A DNA stretch of 64,000 nucleotides from an uncultured Muribaculaceae bacterium. GTDB taxonomy: Bacteria > Bacteroidota > Bacteroidia > Bacteroidales > Muribaculaceae. How positions within the stretch are numbered: position 1 is the stretch's first letter; each line of letters opens with the position of its first letter. Made by a program: the position numbers and the translations under genes. Below the pieces are notes generated by a model. It was not told the DNA's origin and did no database searches. It was given only the letters and a program-made list of their open reading frames with translations. The stretch covers positions 69,836-133,835 of the forward strand of contig CAJTPK010000006.1 of assembly GCA_910578075.1 (NCBI GenBank), in the 5' to 3' direction. Below, one piece after another: positions 25,489 to 33,417 of the stretch.

Positions 25489-26450
25489 GCGCGAAGAATG
25501 AAAAGAAATCGGGTTTCAAGGATTCCTTGAAATCGATGGATACCGAGGAGACATTCGACCTTATCTTCTATCGTCCGATCGGGTATATGTGGGCGTTGCT
25601 TGCCAAGAAACTTGGCATCACACCAAACGCTATCACCATCGCATCCATCTTCCTCGGTGTCGGCGCAGGTGTATGTTTCTTTTTCAATGAGAATGCGAGC
25701 CCGTGGATCAATTATTTCTGGTGGAATATTATCGGAGTTTTCCTGCTGGTATGGGCAGACTCTTTTGATAGCGCGGACGGGCAGCTCGCCCGTATGACCA
25801 AGCAGTATTCCCGTATAGGGCGTATTCTTGACGGACTGAGCGGCGATTTCTGGTTTGCTGCTATATATGTCGGAATCTGTCTGCGTGAGAATATGACCGG
25901 AGAGTTCTTTGTGGCTCATCATTGGGTAATATGGGTAGTTGCGGTTGTTACTGGAATCTGTCATGGCGTGCAGGCGGCGATGGGCGACTATTACCGTCAG
26001 TTCCATCTCTATTTCCTGAAGGGTGAGGATGGTAGCGAACTCGAACGTGCGGATCTGCTGTGGGAGAAATTCCACTCTTTGAGCTGGACCAAGAACTTCT
26101 GGCAGAAGCTTACACTCGCTTTTTACACCAACTACACTGTAGGCCAGGAGAAACGCACTCCGCAGATGCAGAAGCTCCGCGGCCTGCTCCGTGAGAAATA
26201 TGGTAACAGCATACCGCAGTCATTCCGCGATGCTTTCCGTGCCAAGAGCAAGCCGCTGATGAAATATACCAACATCCTTTCGTTCAACACCAGGACTTTC
26301 GCTCTTTTTGCGGCTATCTTGATTTTCCGTATGCCGTGGCTATATTTCGCATTTGAACTCACTGTTCTCAATGGCGTTCTAATATATATGGTATGGAAGC
26401 ACGAGAGAATCTGCAAGTCTTTCTGCGTTTCATTGGATAATTATAAATAA
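25485..26450 (+). CDS. CDP-alcohol phosphatidyltransferase, probable phosphatidylinositol-phosphate synthase
   Basis: A multi-helix membrane enzyme with the CDP-alcohol signature: D95-x2-D98-G99-x2-A102-R103, then G112 and D116 (DSADGQLARMTKQYSRIGR). The last Asp is at 121, four residues after D116 rather than the canonical three, within LDGLSGD. It would join a CDP-activated lipid or headgroup to its alcohol partner at the inner membrane. Next to an inositol-3-phosphate synthase, the likely product is a phosphoinositol lipid. Bacteroides thetaiotaomicron has a comparable cluster shown to make inositol lipids (established knowledge; gene-by-gene match inferred). It starts inside the previous gene and ends 9 bp before the HAD gene. 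Confidence 0.85.
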   Translation: MSAKNEKKSGFKDSLKSMDTEETFDLIFYRPIGYMWALLAKKLGITPNAITIASIFLGVGAGVCFFFNENASPWINYFWWNIIGVFLLVWADSFDSADGQLARMTKQYSRIGRILDGLSGDFWFAAIYVGICLRENMTGEFFVAHHWVIWVVAVVTGICHGVQAAMGDYYRQFHLYFLKGEDGSELERADLLWEKFHSLSWTKNFWQKLTLAFYTNYTVGQEKRTPQMQKLRGLLREKYGNSIPQSFRDAFRAKSKPLMKYTNILSFNTRTFALFAAILIFRMPWLYFAFELTVLNGVLIYMVWKHERICKSFCVSLDNYK

Positions 26451-26459
26451 GATGTGGTG

Positions 26460-27173
26460 ATGGATACAAAAGATATAAAAGGGATAATTTTCGATTACGG
26501 AGGCACTCTTGATACCGGAGGCGATCATTGGAGTGAGGTGATCTGGCGGGCTTATCAGCAGGCTGGTGTGGCTGTCGATAAGGCGGAGTTCCGCGAGGCG
26601 TATGTCTATGCTGAGAGAGAGCTGGCGCGTACACGCCATATCCTTCCGGAACATGATTTCGGCGATCTTCTCCTTATCAAGATGCGTCTTGAGTTGCAAT
26701 GGCTTTCCGAACAGGGGCTTTTCCCTCCGGCTCAGGTGGAGGCAAAAGCACAGGAGGTGGCTCATATATGTTATGAGTCCGCCAAGTCCAAGGTGTCGGA
26801 GGCTATTCCGGTGTTGGATGCTCTCAGCAAGAAATATAAGCTTGTGCTTGTTTCCAATTTCTATGGTAATGTAGAGACTGTGCTTAAGGATTTTGGTATT
26901 GCGAAATATTTCCCCAAGATTGTCGAGAGCGCTGTAGTCGGTGTCCGCAAACCGGATCCGAAGATTTTCAGCCTGGGAGTCGAGGCACTCGGATGTAAAC
27001 CTGAAGAGGTGATAGTTGTCGGTGACAGCTACCGTAAGGATATAGAACCCGCAGAGAAGATAGGGTGCCAGACAATATGGATCAAGGGCAAGGGATGGAC
27101 CGATGAGGAGGATGCGCAGACACATCCTAATACGATCACTGACATCCGACAGCTTCTTGAAATCATAAAATAG
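26460..27173 (+). CDS. HAD-superfamily phosphatase of inositol-lipid cluster
   Basis: A 237-residue HAD hydrolase. Motif I is IIFDYGGTLD with nucleophile Asp12, motif II is LVSNFYGN, motif III Lys lies in VGVRKPDPKIF, and motif IV is VVGDSYRKDI. ATG 26460 is chosen over upstream in-frame GTG codons. In this cluster it could remove phosphate from inositol phosphate or from a phosphatidylinositol-phosphate intermediate, giving free inositol lipid (inference). The family also includes nucleotidases and phosphoglycolate phosphatases. A strong terminator at 27268 closes the run that starts with pdxA. Confidence 0.82.
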   Translation: MDTKDIKGIIFDYGGTLDTGGDHWSEVIWRAYQQAGVAVDKAEFREAYVYAERELARTRHILPEHDFGDLLLIKMRLELQWLSEQGLFPPAQVEAKAQEVAHICYESAKSKVSEAIPVLDALSKKYKLVLVSNFYGNVETVLKDFGIAKYFPKIVESAVVGVRKPDPKIFSLGVEALGCKPEEVIVVGDSYRKDIEPAEKIGCQTIWIKGKGWTDEEDAQTHPNTITDIRQLLEIIK

Positions 27174-27267
27174 GTTGAAATTTGCCCGAGAATGGCAAGA
27201 AGCCTAATTAACACAAATTAACAGAAAATTTTAAATAAACAGTATTTTTAATAAATATTGGCTAAAT

Positions 27268-27315
27268 AGGAGGTCTCTTAATAAACTTTAAGATTAGACC
27301 TCCTTAATTTTTATT
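27268..27315 (+). terminator. Terminator after HAD gene
   Basis: AGGAGGTCT (27268-27276) pairs with AGACCTCCT (27296-27304), an inner TTAA/TTAA pairing extends it, and TAATTTTTATT follows. It separates the cluster from ino1. Confidence 0.85.
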
Positions 27316-27323
27316 CAAAAAAG

Positions 27324-27354
27324 TTTGTAATCTGCCAAAGTAGTCATAATTTTA
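27324..27354 (+). promoter_or_regulatory. Promoter of ino1
   Basis: TTTG at 27324-27327, a 19-nt spacer and TAATTTTA at 27347-27354 (one mismatch to TAnnTTTG). It gives a leader of about 135 nt before ino1. Confidence 0.55.
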
Positions 27355-27356
27355 CC

Positions 27357-27443
27357 GCCGGAAAATTCAACCGGGGTTTTAACCCGAATGCAACAGTTCG
27401 CTTTGCGCTTTCCGGCTGAGTCTTCAAGAATCCGCAAGGATTC
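27357..27443 (+). promoter_or_regulatory. Structured leader of ino1
   Basis: GCCGGAAA (27357-27364) pairs with TTTCCGGC (27409-27416) and encloses a GGG-TTTTAA-CCC hairpin. GAATCC-GCAA-GGATTC at 27428-27443 is a second hairpin. No T-run follows, so this is not a terminator. It may control translation or stabilise the message. I know no riboswitch class that it matches. Confidence 0.45.
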
Positions 27444-27496
27444 GAAGCCGGGTTTGTTCCCGAATATTAAAAAGAATCAAATTACACACACGAATT

Positions 27497-28825
27497 ATGA
27501 CAACAAAAAAAGCAGAAGCGCCTAAAGGTAAACTTGGCGTTATGGTAGTAGGTCTTGGTGCCGTTACTTCGACATTCATGACCGGAGTGTTCATGACCCG
27601 CAAAGGTCTCGCCAAGCCGATCGGTTCGGTGACACAGTATGACAAAATCCGTATCGGCAAAGGTGCTGATAAAAAATATCTCCATTATAAAGATATCGTT
27701 CCCATCGCGGATCTGAACGACATTGAGTTTGCTGCATGGGATGTATACCCTGCGAATGCCTTTGAAGCAGCTGTGAATGCAGAAGTGCTCAAAGCTAAGG
27801 ATATCCTTCCCGTTAAGGAGGAGCTTGAGGCTATCAAGCCTCTTAAGGCTGCTTTCGATCATAATTATGCAAAGCGTCTTGACGGTGACAATGTAAAGGA
27901 ATGTAAGGACCGTTGGGATATGACAGAGCAGATCCGTGAGGATATCCGCAATTTCAAGAAGGAGACAGGCGTTGATCGCGTTGTTGTGCTCTGGGCTGCT
28001 TCAACAGAGGTTTACGTTCCAGTAGACGAGAAGATTCACGGCACAATCGAATCTCTTGAGGCTGCTATGAAGGCTGACGATAAAGAGCATATCGCTCCTT
28101 CGATGTGTTATGCCTATGCAGCCCTCTCCGAAGGTTGTCCTTTCATTATGGGCGCGCCTAACACTACCGTTGACATTCCTGCAATGTGGGAGCTTGCCGA
28201 GAAGACAAAGATGCCTATCGCAGGTAAGGATTTCAAGACCGGTCAGACTCTTGTTAAATCAGGTTTCGCACCCATCATCGGCGACCGTTGCCTCGGTCTT
28301 AACGGATGGTTCTCTACCAATATCCTCGGCAACCGCGATGGTCTTGTGCTTGACGAGCCTGCTAACTTCCGCACAAAAGAGGTTTCCAAACTGTCTACAC
28401 TCGAAACTATCCTCGTTCCTGAAGACCAGCCGGATCTCTATGGTCATGGCAATGATGAGGATACCCAGTATTATCACAAGGTGCGTATCAACTATTATCC
28501 CCCGCGCAACGATAACAAAGAGGGTTGGGACAATATCGACATCTTCGGCTGGATGGGTTATCCGATGCAGATCAAGATCAACTTCCTCTGCCGCGATTCC
28601 ATTCTCGCAGCGCCTCTCTGCCTTGACCTCGTGCTTCTCAGCGACCTCGCGGCGCGTTCAGGTCGTTACGGCATACAGCGCTTCCTGAGCTTCTTCCTCA
28701 AGAGCCCGATGCATGATTACACCAAAGGCGAAATGCCAATCAATAATCTTTATCAGCAGCACACGATGCTACGTAACGCCATCCGCGAGATGGGCGGCTA
28801 TGAAGCTGACGAAGAAATGGATTGA
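27497..28825 (+). CDS. ino1: Inositol-3-phosphate synthase
   Basis: A 442-residue inositol-1-phosphate synthase (MIPS) that converts glucose-6-phosphate to inositol-3-phosphate with NAD. The N-terminal Rossmann motif VVGLGAVTSTF is at residues 18-28. LWAASTEVYVP, FIMGAPNTTVDIPAM and GKDFKTGQTL (catalytic Lys) are family segments, and NILGNRDG is the conserved active-site motif. It supplies inositol to the lipid genes just upstream. It has its own promoter and a structured leader, so it can be regulated apart from them. Well-biased codons suggest high expression. Bacteroidota with this gene make inositol phospholipids and sphingolipids (established for Bacteroides). Confidence 0.95.
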   Translation: MTTKKAEAPKGKLGVMVVGLGAVTSTFMTGVFMTRKGLAKPIGSVTQYDKIRIGKGADKKYLHYKDIVPIADLNDIEFAAWDVYPANAFEAAVNAEVLKAKDILPVKEELEAIKPLKAAFDHNYAKRLDGDNVKECKDRWDMTEQIREDIRNFKKETGVDRVVVLWAASTEVYVPVDEKIHGTIESLEAAMKADDKEHIAPSMCYAYAALSEGCPFIMGAPNTTVDIPAMWELAEKTKMPIAGKDFKTGQTLVKSGFAPIIGDRCLGLNGWFSTNILGNRDGLVLDEPANFRTKEVSKLSTLETILVPEDQPDLYGHGNDEDTQYYHKVRINYYPPRNDNKEGWDNIDIFGWMGYPMQIKINFLCRDSILAAPLCLDLVLLSDLAARSGRYGIQRFLSFFLKSPMHDYTKGEMPINNLYQQHTMLRNAIREMGGYEADEEMD

Positions 28826-28918
28826 TACAGGTATCCGTTGTTAGACGGATTCCAAAGTTGATTGGTTACAACTCACCATGTAAAACACACACAACACACG
28901 TAGAATTACACAACAATC

Positions 28919-28956
28919 GAGCAGGCCGGGCGTCAGTCCCGGCTTGCTCCGTTTCT
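28919..28956 (+). terminator. Terminator after ino1
   Basis: GAGCAGGCCGGG (28919-28930) pairs with CCCGGCTTGCTC (28938-28949), with one G-U pair, followed by CGTTTCT. The T-run is short. Confidence 0.75.
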
Positions 28957-28995
28957 AAAACCAATTAAGTTGAGTCATCATAAATATGTAAATTT

Positions 28996-29037
28996 AGAGT
29001 CCGTCCCCTAAAGCTAAATTTTTATGAGACGGACTCT
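28996..29037. repeat. AGTCCGTC hairpin repeat, copy 1
   Basis: AGAGTCCGTC (28996-29005) pairs perfectly with GACGGACTCT (29028-29037). The loop CCCTAAAGCTAAATTTTTAT is almost identical in the copy at 49703-49743, and a degenerate copy is at 40235-40285. It lies 40 bp past the ino1 terminator. Confidence 0.8.
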
Positions 29038-29071
29038 TAGACTTAGACAAGCCCCATTATATAGTCAAATA

Positions 29072-29262
29072 TCACGCAGAGCCGCGGAGGCGCAAAGTTT
29101 TGAGTTGGCAAGCTCAGTGACAAAGATAACGAAGAATCGCGTGGCGATTTAGGCAAAGGCGCAGAGCAGGAGCGTCAGACTCTGTGTCTCAGCAGGAGTG
29201 GAAACGACATCTACGTCGAATTGAACGGCATAAATTCTTTGCGCCTCCGCGCCTCTGCGTGA
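29072..29262. repeat. 191-bp element with 26-bp terminal inverted repeats
   Basis: 29072-29097 and 29237-29262 are complementary at 25 of 26 positions (TCACGCAGAG... and ...CTCTGCGTGA). The 139 bp between hold no gene. The GC-rich ends contrast with the AT-rich flanks. It looks like a non-autonomous mobile element or a structured repeat. With the hairpin before it, it fills the 471-bp gap between ino1 and the phosphodiesterase gene. Confidence 0.75.
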
Positions 29263-29296
29263 TTAAAATTTTTACATGACATAAAAATAAAAATAG

Positions 29297-29788
29297 ATGA
29301 AGAAGATTGGAATTTTAAGTGATACCCATGGATTGTTGGATGACAGATATGCCTTGCACTTCAAGGATTGCGATGAGATATGGCATGCCGGTGACATCGG
29401 TGACTATTCAATAGTCGAGAGGCTTGCTGAGATTGCTCCTGTCAGGGCTGTATCAGGCAACGTGGATCATGGAGAGGTGAAGCGTAAATGTCCGGAACTT
29501 GAAATATTCATGGTAGAGGGTGTGAAGGTGCTTCTGACCCATATCGGTGGATATCCGGGCAAATGGTCGCCGGGTATGAAGAAACTGTTGAGGGACGAGA
29601 ATATCCGGCTGATGGTTGACGGACATTCGCATCTGTTGAAAATCATGTATGATAAAGAACTCGATGTGCTTCATATCAACCCCGGAGCCGCCGGCAACCA
29701 AGGCTGGCAGAAAGTGCGCACTCTCGTGCGTCTCGTAATTGACGGCACCGACATGCGCGACTGCGAGGTCATCGAATTCTCACGATAA
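29297..29788 (+). CDS. YfcE/MJ0936-type metallophosphodiesterase
   Basis: A 163-residue calcineurin-like phosphodiesterase. Metal ligands are visible: ILSDTHG (Asp9, His11), HAGDIGD, SGNVDHG, LTHIGGYPGKW and DGHSHLL. The YfcE family hydrolyses small phosphodiesters and some 2',3'-cyclic nucleotides in vitro; the natural substrate is unknown. Length is typical. It is cytoplasmic and monocistronic. It starts 34 bp after the 191-bp inverted-repeat element and converges with the CapA gene, with only 27 bp between the two stops. Confidence 0.9.
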   Translation: MKKIGILSDTHGLLDDRYALHFKDCDEIWHAGDIGDYSIVERLAEIAPVRAVSGNVDHGEVKRKCPELEIFMVEGVKVLLTHIGGYPGKWSPGMKKLLRDENIRLMVDGHSHLLKIMYDKELDVLHINPGAAGNQGWQKVRTLVRLVIDGTDMRDCEVIEFSR

Positions 29789-29815
29789 CAAGTTTTAATT
29801 AATTCCAGCGAAAAA

Positions 29816-30907
29816 TTATTTGTGTTTGCGGGGGACGTTGATGTTGTGGGTGTCGAAGATACGTTGGGCACCGCGATCGTAGAGCTGCCAGTGGGCTTTC
29901 TGGGCAGCGGGGATGTGCTCCGGCATCCATGAGGGGATGACGGTGAAGTTGGTTGAGCCTCCTGCAGGTTTGGCGGAGAAGAATGTGTCGTAGTTCGCTT
30001 CCTTGAATCTTGCTTTTCCTGTCTCGTCACGTTCTATCGTGGCTCTGACCAATGCTCCGCCGCGCGTGTCGGCTGTCTTCATGTTAGATATGAAATTACC
30101 TAAGGAATACACAAGAAGGACATCTTTGTTCTCCTTTTCGTTGCGGACAACTTTCATCGGCTGGATCACATGTGGATGACCGCCTATTATCAGGTCCGCT
30201 CCGTTGTCAATAAGGAATTGGGCTATATTCTCCTGATTACGGTTCTGAAGCAGCACATACTCCACACCCCAGTGAATCGTCACTACCAGTATCTCGGCTC
30301 CAGCCTCGCGAGTCCTGCGCATCTCGTCAGCCATCTTGTCGCGGTCAATCAGCGAAACTTCTACGCCTTCCATAGGTTCTATGCCGTTGGTTCCGTAAGT
30401 GTAGTTCAGAAAACCTACCTTAAATCCGTTTATATCTTTTATAAAAGGCACCAACTGCTCGCGTTGAGCTGCATTGTGGTATGTCCCTATGTGATCCACT
30501 CCGAGGGAGTCAAGAGCCACGAGGGTTCGCCTCGCTGCTTTGTCGCGCCTGTCAAGACAATGGTTATTGGCAGTCAGGAAAAGATCGAAACCGGCATCTT
30601 TGAGTGCCTGCGCATATGAATCCGGTGCAGAGAAGCATGGGTAGCCGGTGTATGACGGACCGCCGCCCAATGGCACCTCAAGATTGCATACGGCATAATC
30701 GGCAGCTGTGATCTCCGGAGCGATAAGGGTAAAACATCCGGAATAATCATAGCTCTTTCCACCGCCCAATTCCTTGGCGCGATCGAGTTGCGCCTGATGC
30801 TGCATGGCGTCACCCACGAAAAGTAGTTCCGCACGGGGGCGATCCCCTGGTGTGTCAACACCGGTGATGAAAGAAAGCAGACTGAAAAGAAGTATTCCGA
30901 ATCCCAT
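29816..30907 (-). CDS. CapA-family (PgsA-like) metallophosphatase-fold protein
   Basis: A 363-residue protein of the CapA/PGA_cap family. LLFVGDAMQHQAQLDRA, VCNLEVPLG, LTANNHCLDR, VVTIHWGVEY and IIGGHPHVIQPM are the conserved metal-site segments of its phosphatase-like fold. The N-terminus has a signal-like hydrophobic stretch (ILLFSLLSFITGV). CapA proteins are named for poly-gamma-glutamate synthesis in Bacillus, but most Bacteroidota members lack the partner genes, as here. The role is therefore uncertain: a cell-envelope hydrolase is a cautious reading. A GTTGCTTAAGCAAC palindrome lies just upstream of its start. Confidence 0.85.
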   Translation of the reverse strand: MGFGILLFSLLSFITGVDTPGDRPRAELLFVGDAMQHQAQLDRAKELGGGKSYDYSGCFTLIAPEITAADYAVCNLEVPLGGGPSYTGYPCFSAPDSYAQALKDAGFDLFLTANNHCLDRRDKAARRTLVALDSLGVDHIGTYHNAAQREQLVPFIKDINGFKVGFLNYTYGTNGIEPMEGVEVSLIDRDKMADEMRRTREAGAEILVVTIHWGVEYVLLQNRNQENIAQFLIDNGADLIIGGHPHVIQPMKVVRNEKENKDVLLVYSLGNFISNMKTADTRGGALVRATIERDETGKARFKEANYDTFFSAKPAGGSTNFTVIPSWMPEHIPAAQKAHWQLYDRGAQRIFDTHNINVPRKHK

Positions 30908-30917
30908 ATGTTTATTA

Positions 30918-30935
30918 AAGTTGCTTAAGCAACTT
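30918..30935. repeat. 18-bp palindrome of the GTTGTTTAAAC family (GC variant)
   Basis: AAGTTGCTTAAGCAACTT is perfectly self-complementary and differs from the 8425 copy by a compensating pair change (TTTAAA to CTTAAG). The paired change suggests that base pairing is maintained. Confidence 0.65.
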
Positions 30936-30946
30936 CACTTATACAA

Positions 30947-30977
30947 ATACACAATCCATGTGGTATGGATTGTGTAT
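30947..30977. terminator. 13-bp hairpin between DUF4270 and capA-like genes
   Basis: ATACACAATCCAT (30947-30959) pairs with ATGGATTGTGTAT (30965-30977). It follows the minus-strand DUF4270 gene. The T-run on the minus strand is weak (TTTGTAT), so termination efficiency is uncertain. Confidence 0.6.
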
Positions 30978-30989
30978 CGGTATTATGAA

Positions 30990-32411
30990 TTATTCAATTG
31001 TTTGCCTTGAGAACGAGAAGCATATTATTGCATGATCTGTGTCAAGTTGTGTGACCGTGGGGCGTCCGATATATGGGGCACAACGTGTCACATACGTGGT
31101 GGTTGAGGTGTAACCTGCCACATCTTCTGTCGATACGATTACAGGAACGAGAGAGAACTCCATGTCTTCGGGTTTTACGGTGGTGCCGTTTTCAATAATG
31201 TTGAGTATATACTCTCGCATTCCCGTGAATGAATAGCTCTTATTCTCAGAGTTGTAGGGAGCATAGAATGAAGTCTTCCCGTCTGGAATCTTATTTTCTT
31301 TGAAGAACGATTCTCTTTCGGAGCTCTTCACGAGCAAGAGGTGGGGTGCTGCTGACAGACCATAGTCATTCTCCACAGCTTCGGCTGGAATCTCGAAAGT
31401 GAGTTTCGATACCACTGCCATGCGGTAAAGATCCTTGTTATATTTGTCGAGAAGTTCCTGTGCCGGGAAACGCAGGTTCACGTAATATCCTCCGGGCGTC
31501 GTGATAATTGATTTGCCGCTGTTTGCGAGGTTTTTCAGATAATCAGACACCTTGTATGTCACGCGGTTGGCTGAAAGCACCTCGGGCTGGGATGAGAACA
31601 GGCATACGGAGTCACGCATCAGAGTCGGCACGTAATGGTACTCACCGGAATCGTCATCCTTTTTCTGATACACCTGTTTGATATAATGCCAGTAAGTGTA
31701 AAACTTCATGCTTGATATCACGCCAACGCAACCGTTTCCGAAATTCTGCTCAACATAGACGCCGGGGAAATATTGTGCGAATGTCTGCGGCCACTGGAAA
31801 ATCTCCGGTTTCTCTCTATAAGCGGTGAAAACATCCTGCGCAAGTTTCTTGGGCATCATTATAGGAATGCTGATGTTCTTCTGAACCTGGAACATTGAAT
31901 CGTTCATCGACAAGGCAGAGAGTGTGTAGCTCTTCACGCCAAGTGGATTTGACGGGTCGTAATAGCCTTCGGGATTGAAAGAGCTGTTGATCTCAGGCTT
32001 AAGTTGCTTGGTGAGCTGATACACCTTCAGCTGCTGGGGAGCGAGAGAGTCGCCTGTGAGTGATCCGCGCGGCACGGTGAGCACCATCCGCATGGAGTCC
32101 ACATCATTCACCGTGATGGAATCCGGGATGTTCATAGCTGTGGCGCACATGAGCTGGCTGACAAATGAGCAGTCGAGCGAACCATATTGCGGCACATTGA
32201 TACGTCCCAGAAGTTTTGTCTGGGTGCGGGAATCGAACTCCGGTTCCAATATGGAGGTGGCGTTGATCTTCATCTCAAGGGTGTCGACCGTGATAGTCAC
32301 TTCGCCATTCACCAGCGAACCGCCGATAGGGCTTACGTTGTCTTCGCAGGAGCATAGCATGGCGAAGGGGAGGAGGGCGGCGGCAGCCGCGTATAGAGAT
32401 TTAATCTTCAT
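30990..32411 (-). CDS. DUF4270 family lipoprotein
   Basis: A 473-residue lipoprotein: signal residues 1-22 with the lipobox Cys in FAMLCSC. The mature part begins EDNVSPIGGSL, followed by the DUF4270 pattern (LLGRINVPQYGSLDCSFVSQ). Function is unknown; the family is widespread in Bacteroidota and is usually next to a GT5-like gene and panC, as here. It overlaps the end of the upstream GT5-like gene by 11 bp, so the two are co-transcribed. It should sit on the outer membrane or its periplasmic face. Confidence 0.88.
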   Translation of the reverse strand: MKIKSLYAAAAALLPFAMLCSCEDNVSPIGGSLVNGEVTITVDTLEMKINATSILEPEFDSRTQTKLLGRINVPQYGSLDCSFVSQLMCATAMNIPDSITVNDVDSMRMVLTVPRGSLTGDSLAPQQLKVYQLTKQLKPEINSSFNPEGYYDPSNPLGVKSYTLSALSMNDSMFQVQKNISIPIMMPKKLAQDVFTAYREKPEIFQWPQTFAQYFPGVYVEQNFGNGCVGVISSMKFYTYWHYIKQVYQKKDDDSGEYHYVPTLMRDSVCLFSSQPEVLSANRVTYKVSDYLKNLANSGKSIITTPGGYYVNLRFPAQELLDKYNKDLYRMAVVSKLTFEIPAEAVENDYGLSAAPHLLLVKSSERESFFKENKIPDGKTSFYAPYNSENKSYSFTGMREYILNIIENGTTVKPEDMEFSLVPVIVSTEDVAGYTSTTTYVTRCAPYIGRPTVTQLDTDHAIICFSFSRQTIE

Positions 32412-33222
32412 TAGTCAAGAGAGATTGATAAAATTCGTGATATTTGTCGGTGTTGTCCTCCTCAGGATTGAGAAAGAGCACCGGAAGCCCCGCCTTCTCG
32501 ACATATTCCTTAAGCTCAGGATCGGGAGTGCGGTTGTTGAAAATCACGGCATCGGAATTTGCGATTCCGATTTTGTGAAGAAGGTTGGTGTTGGCGGGCA
32601 TGTCGGTGAAATCCTTAAGATCCTCATCCTTTATGCCGTCTTCGGCGAGTTTTGCCAGAAATTCGGGATCGATTTCGGCGGCGGGAGTCTCGTCGAGCAG
32701 TGAATATACTATCTTTGTGCCATTGAAAGAAACGCCATCGGAGAATACTTTCTTGGCATATAACGGCACGAGTGAAGCCATCCAGCCGGAAGTGTGGAGG
32801 ATGTCAGGTTCCCAACGGAGCTTGCGTGCTGTGTCGGCGGTGCCGCGTGAGAAGAAAATGACGCGCTCATCGTTGTCAACACGGTTTGAGCCGACATTGT
32901 CAACATCACCATCCTCTTTCTGGAAATAATCGTCATTGTCAATGAAATATACCTGTATACGGGAAGGCTGCATTGATGCGACCTTGATGATCAGGGGATG
33001 GTCTGTGTCGCGGATCGGGATGTTGATTCCGCTGAGACGTATCACTTCGTGCAACTGGTTGCGCCTTTCATTTACATTGCCGAAATTGGGCATGAAGGTC
33101 CTTACCTCATATTTCTTGCCATGCATCGCCACCGGGAGGTCGCGTCCTAACTTAGCTATCTCCGAGGTGGGGAGGTAGGGGGATATTTCGGGAGAGACAA
33201 AAAGAATTCGTTGTTTTGCCAT
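32401..33222 (-). CDS. Glycogen/starch synthase catalytic-domain-like protein (GT5 N-terminal half)
   Basis: A 273-residue protein resembling only the N-terminal half of GT5 glycogen synthase: MAKQRILFVSPEISPYLP, then EVRTFMPNFG. The C-terminal nucleotide-binding half is absent, so it probably cannot act as a normal glycogen synthase, and the KxGGL motif is degenerate (SEIAKLG). I chose ATG 33222; the frame stays open upstream to 33255. Its coupling with DUF4270 and divergence from panC is a conserved Bacteroidota arrangement (from memory). Function is unproven. A minus-strand TAACTTTG at 33282-33289 is a plausible -7 box. Confidence 0.8.
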   Translation of the reverse strand: MAKQRILFVSPEISPYLPTSEIAKLGRDLPVAMHGKKYEVRTFMPNFGNVNERRNQLHEVIRLSGINIPIRDTDHPLIIKVASMQPSRIQVYFIDNDDYFQKEDGDVDNVGSNRVDNDERVIFFSRGTADTARKLRWEPDILHTSGWMASLVPLYAKKVFSDGVSFNGTKIVYSLLDETPAAEIDPEFLAKLAEDGIKDEDLKDFTDMPANTNLLHKIGIANSDAVIFNNRTPDPELKEYVEKAGLPVLFLNPEEDNTDKYHEFYQSLLTNED

Positions 33223-33281
33223 ACTGTTCGGTTTGCTATGCCGGAGCGCAACCATTCGCGCCCGTGCATACTAAGCGGATG

Positions 33282-33289
33282 CAAAGTTA
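33282..33289 (-). promoter_or_regulatory. -7 box for GT5-like/DUF4270 operon
   Basis: CAAAGTTA on the plus strand reads TAACTTTG on the minus strand, an exact -7 match 60 bp before the start. I do not see a clean -33 box. Confidence 0.4.
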
Positions 33290-33333
33290 ATAAAAAAAAT
33301 CGAGATAGACGCTGATTTTATGGAATAATTGAT

Positions 33334-33341
33334 TAATTTTG
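33334..33341 (+). promoter_or_regulatory. -7 box for panC-panD-ffh
   Basis: TAATTTTG at 33334-33341 fits TAnnTTTG, 77 bp before panC. The -33 region is poor. Confidence 0.4.
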
Positions 33342-33417
33342 CAGGTTGAAAAAACCAATTAAAGATGTGTTCCCGTTACCGCCTTCGTGCGATGCCGGAA
33401 TGCCCTTAATTTAGAAA

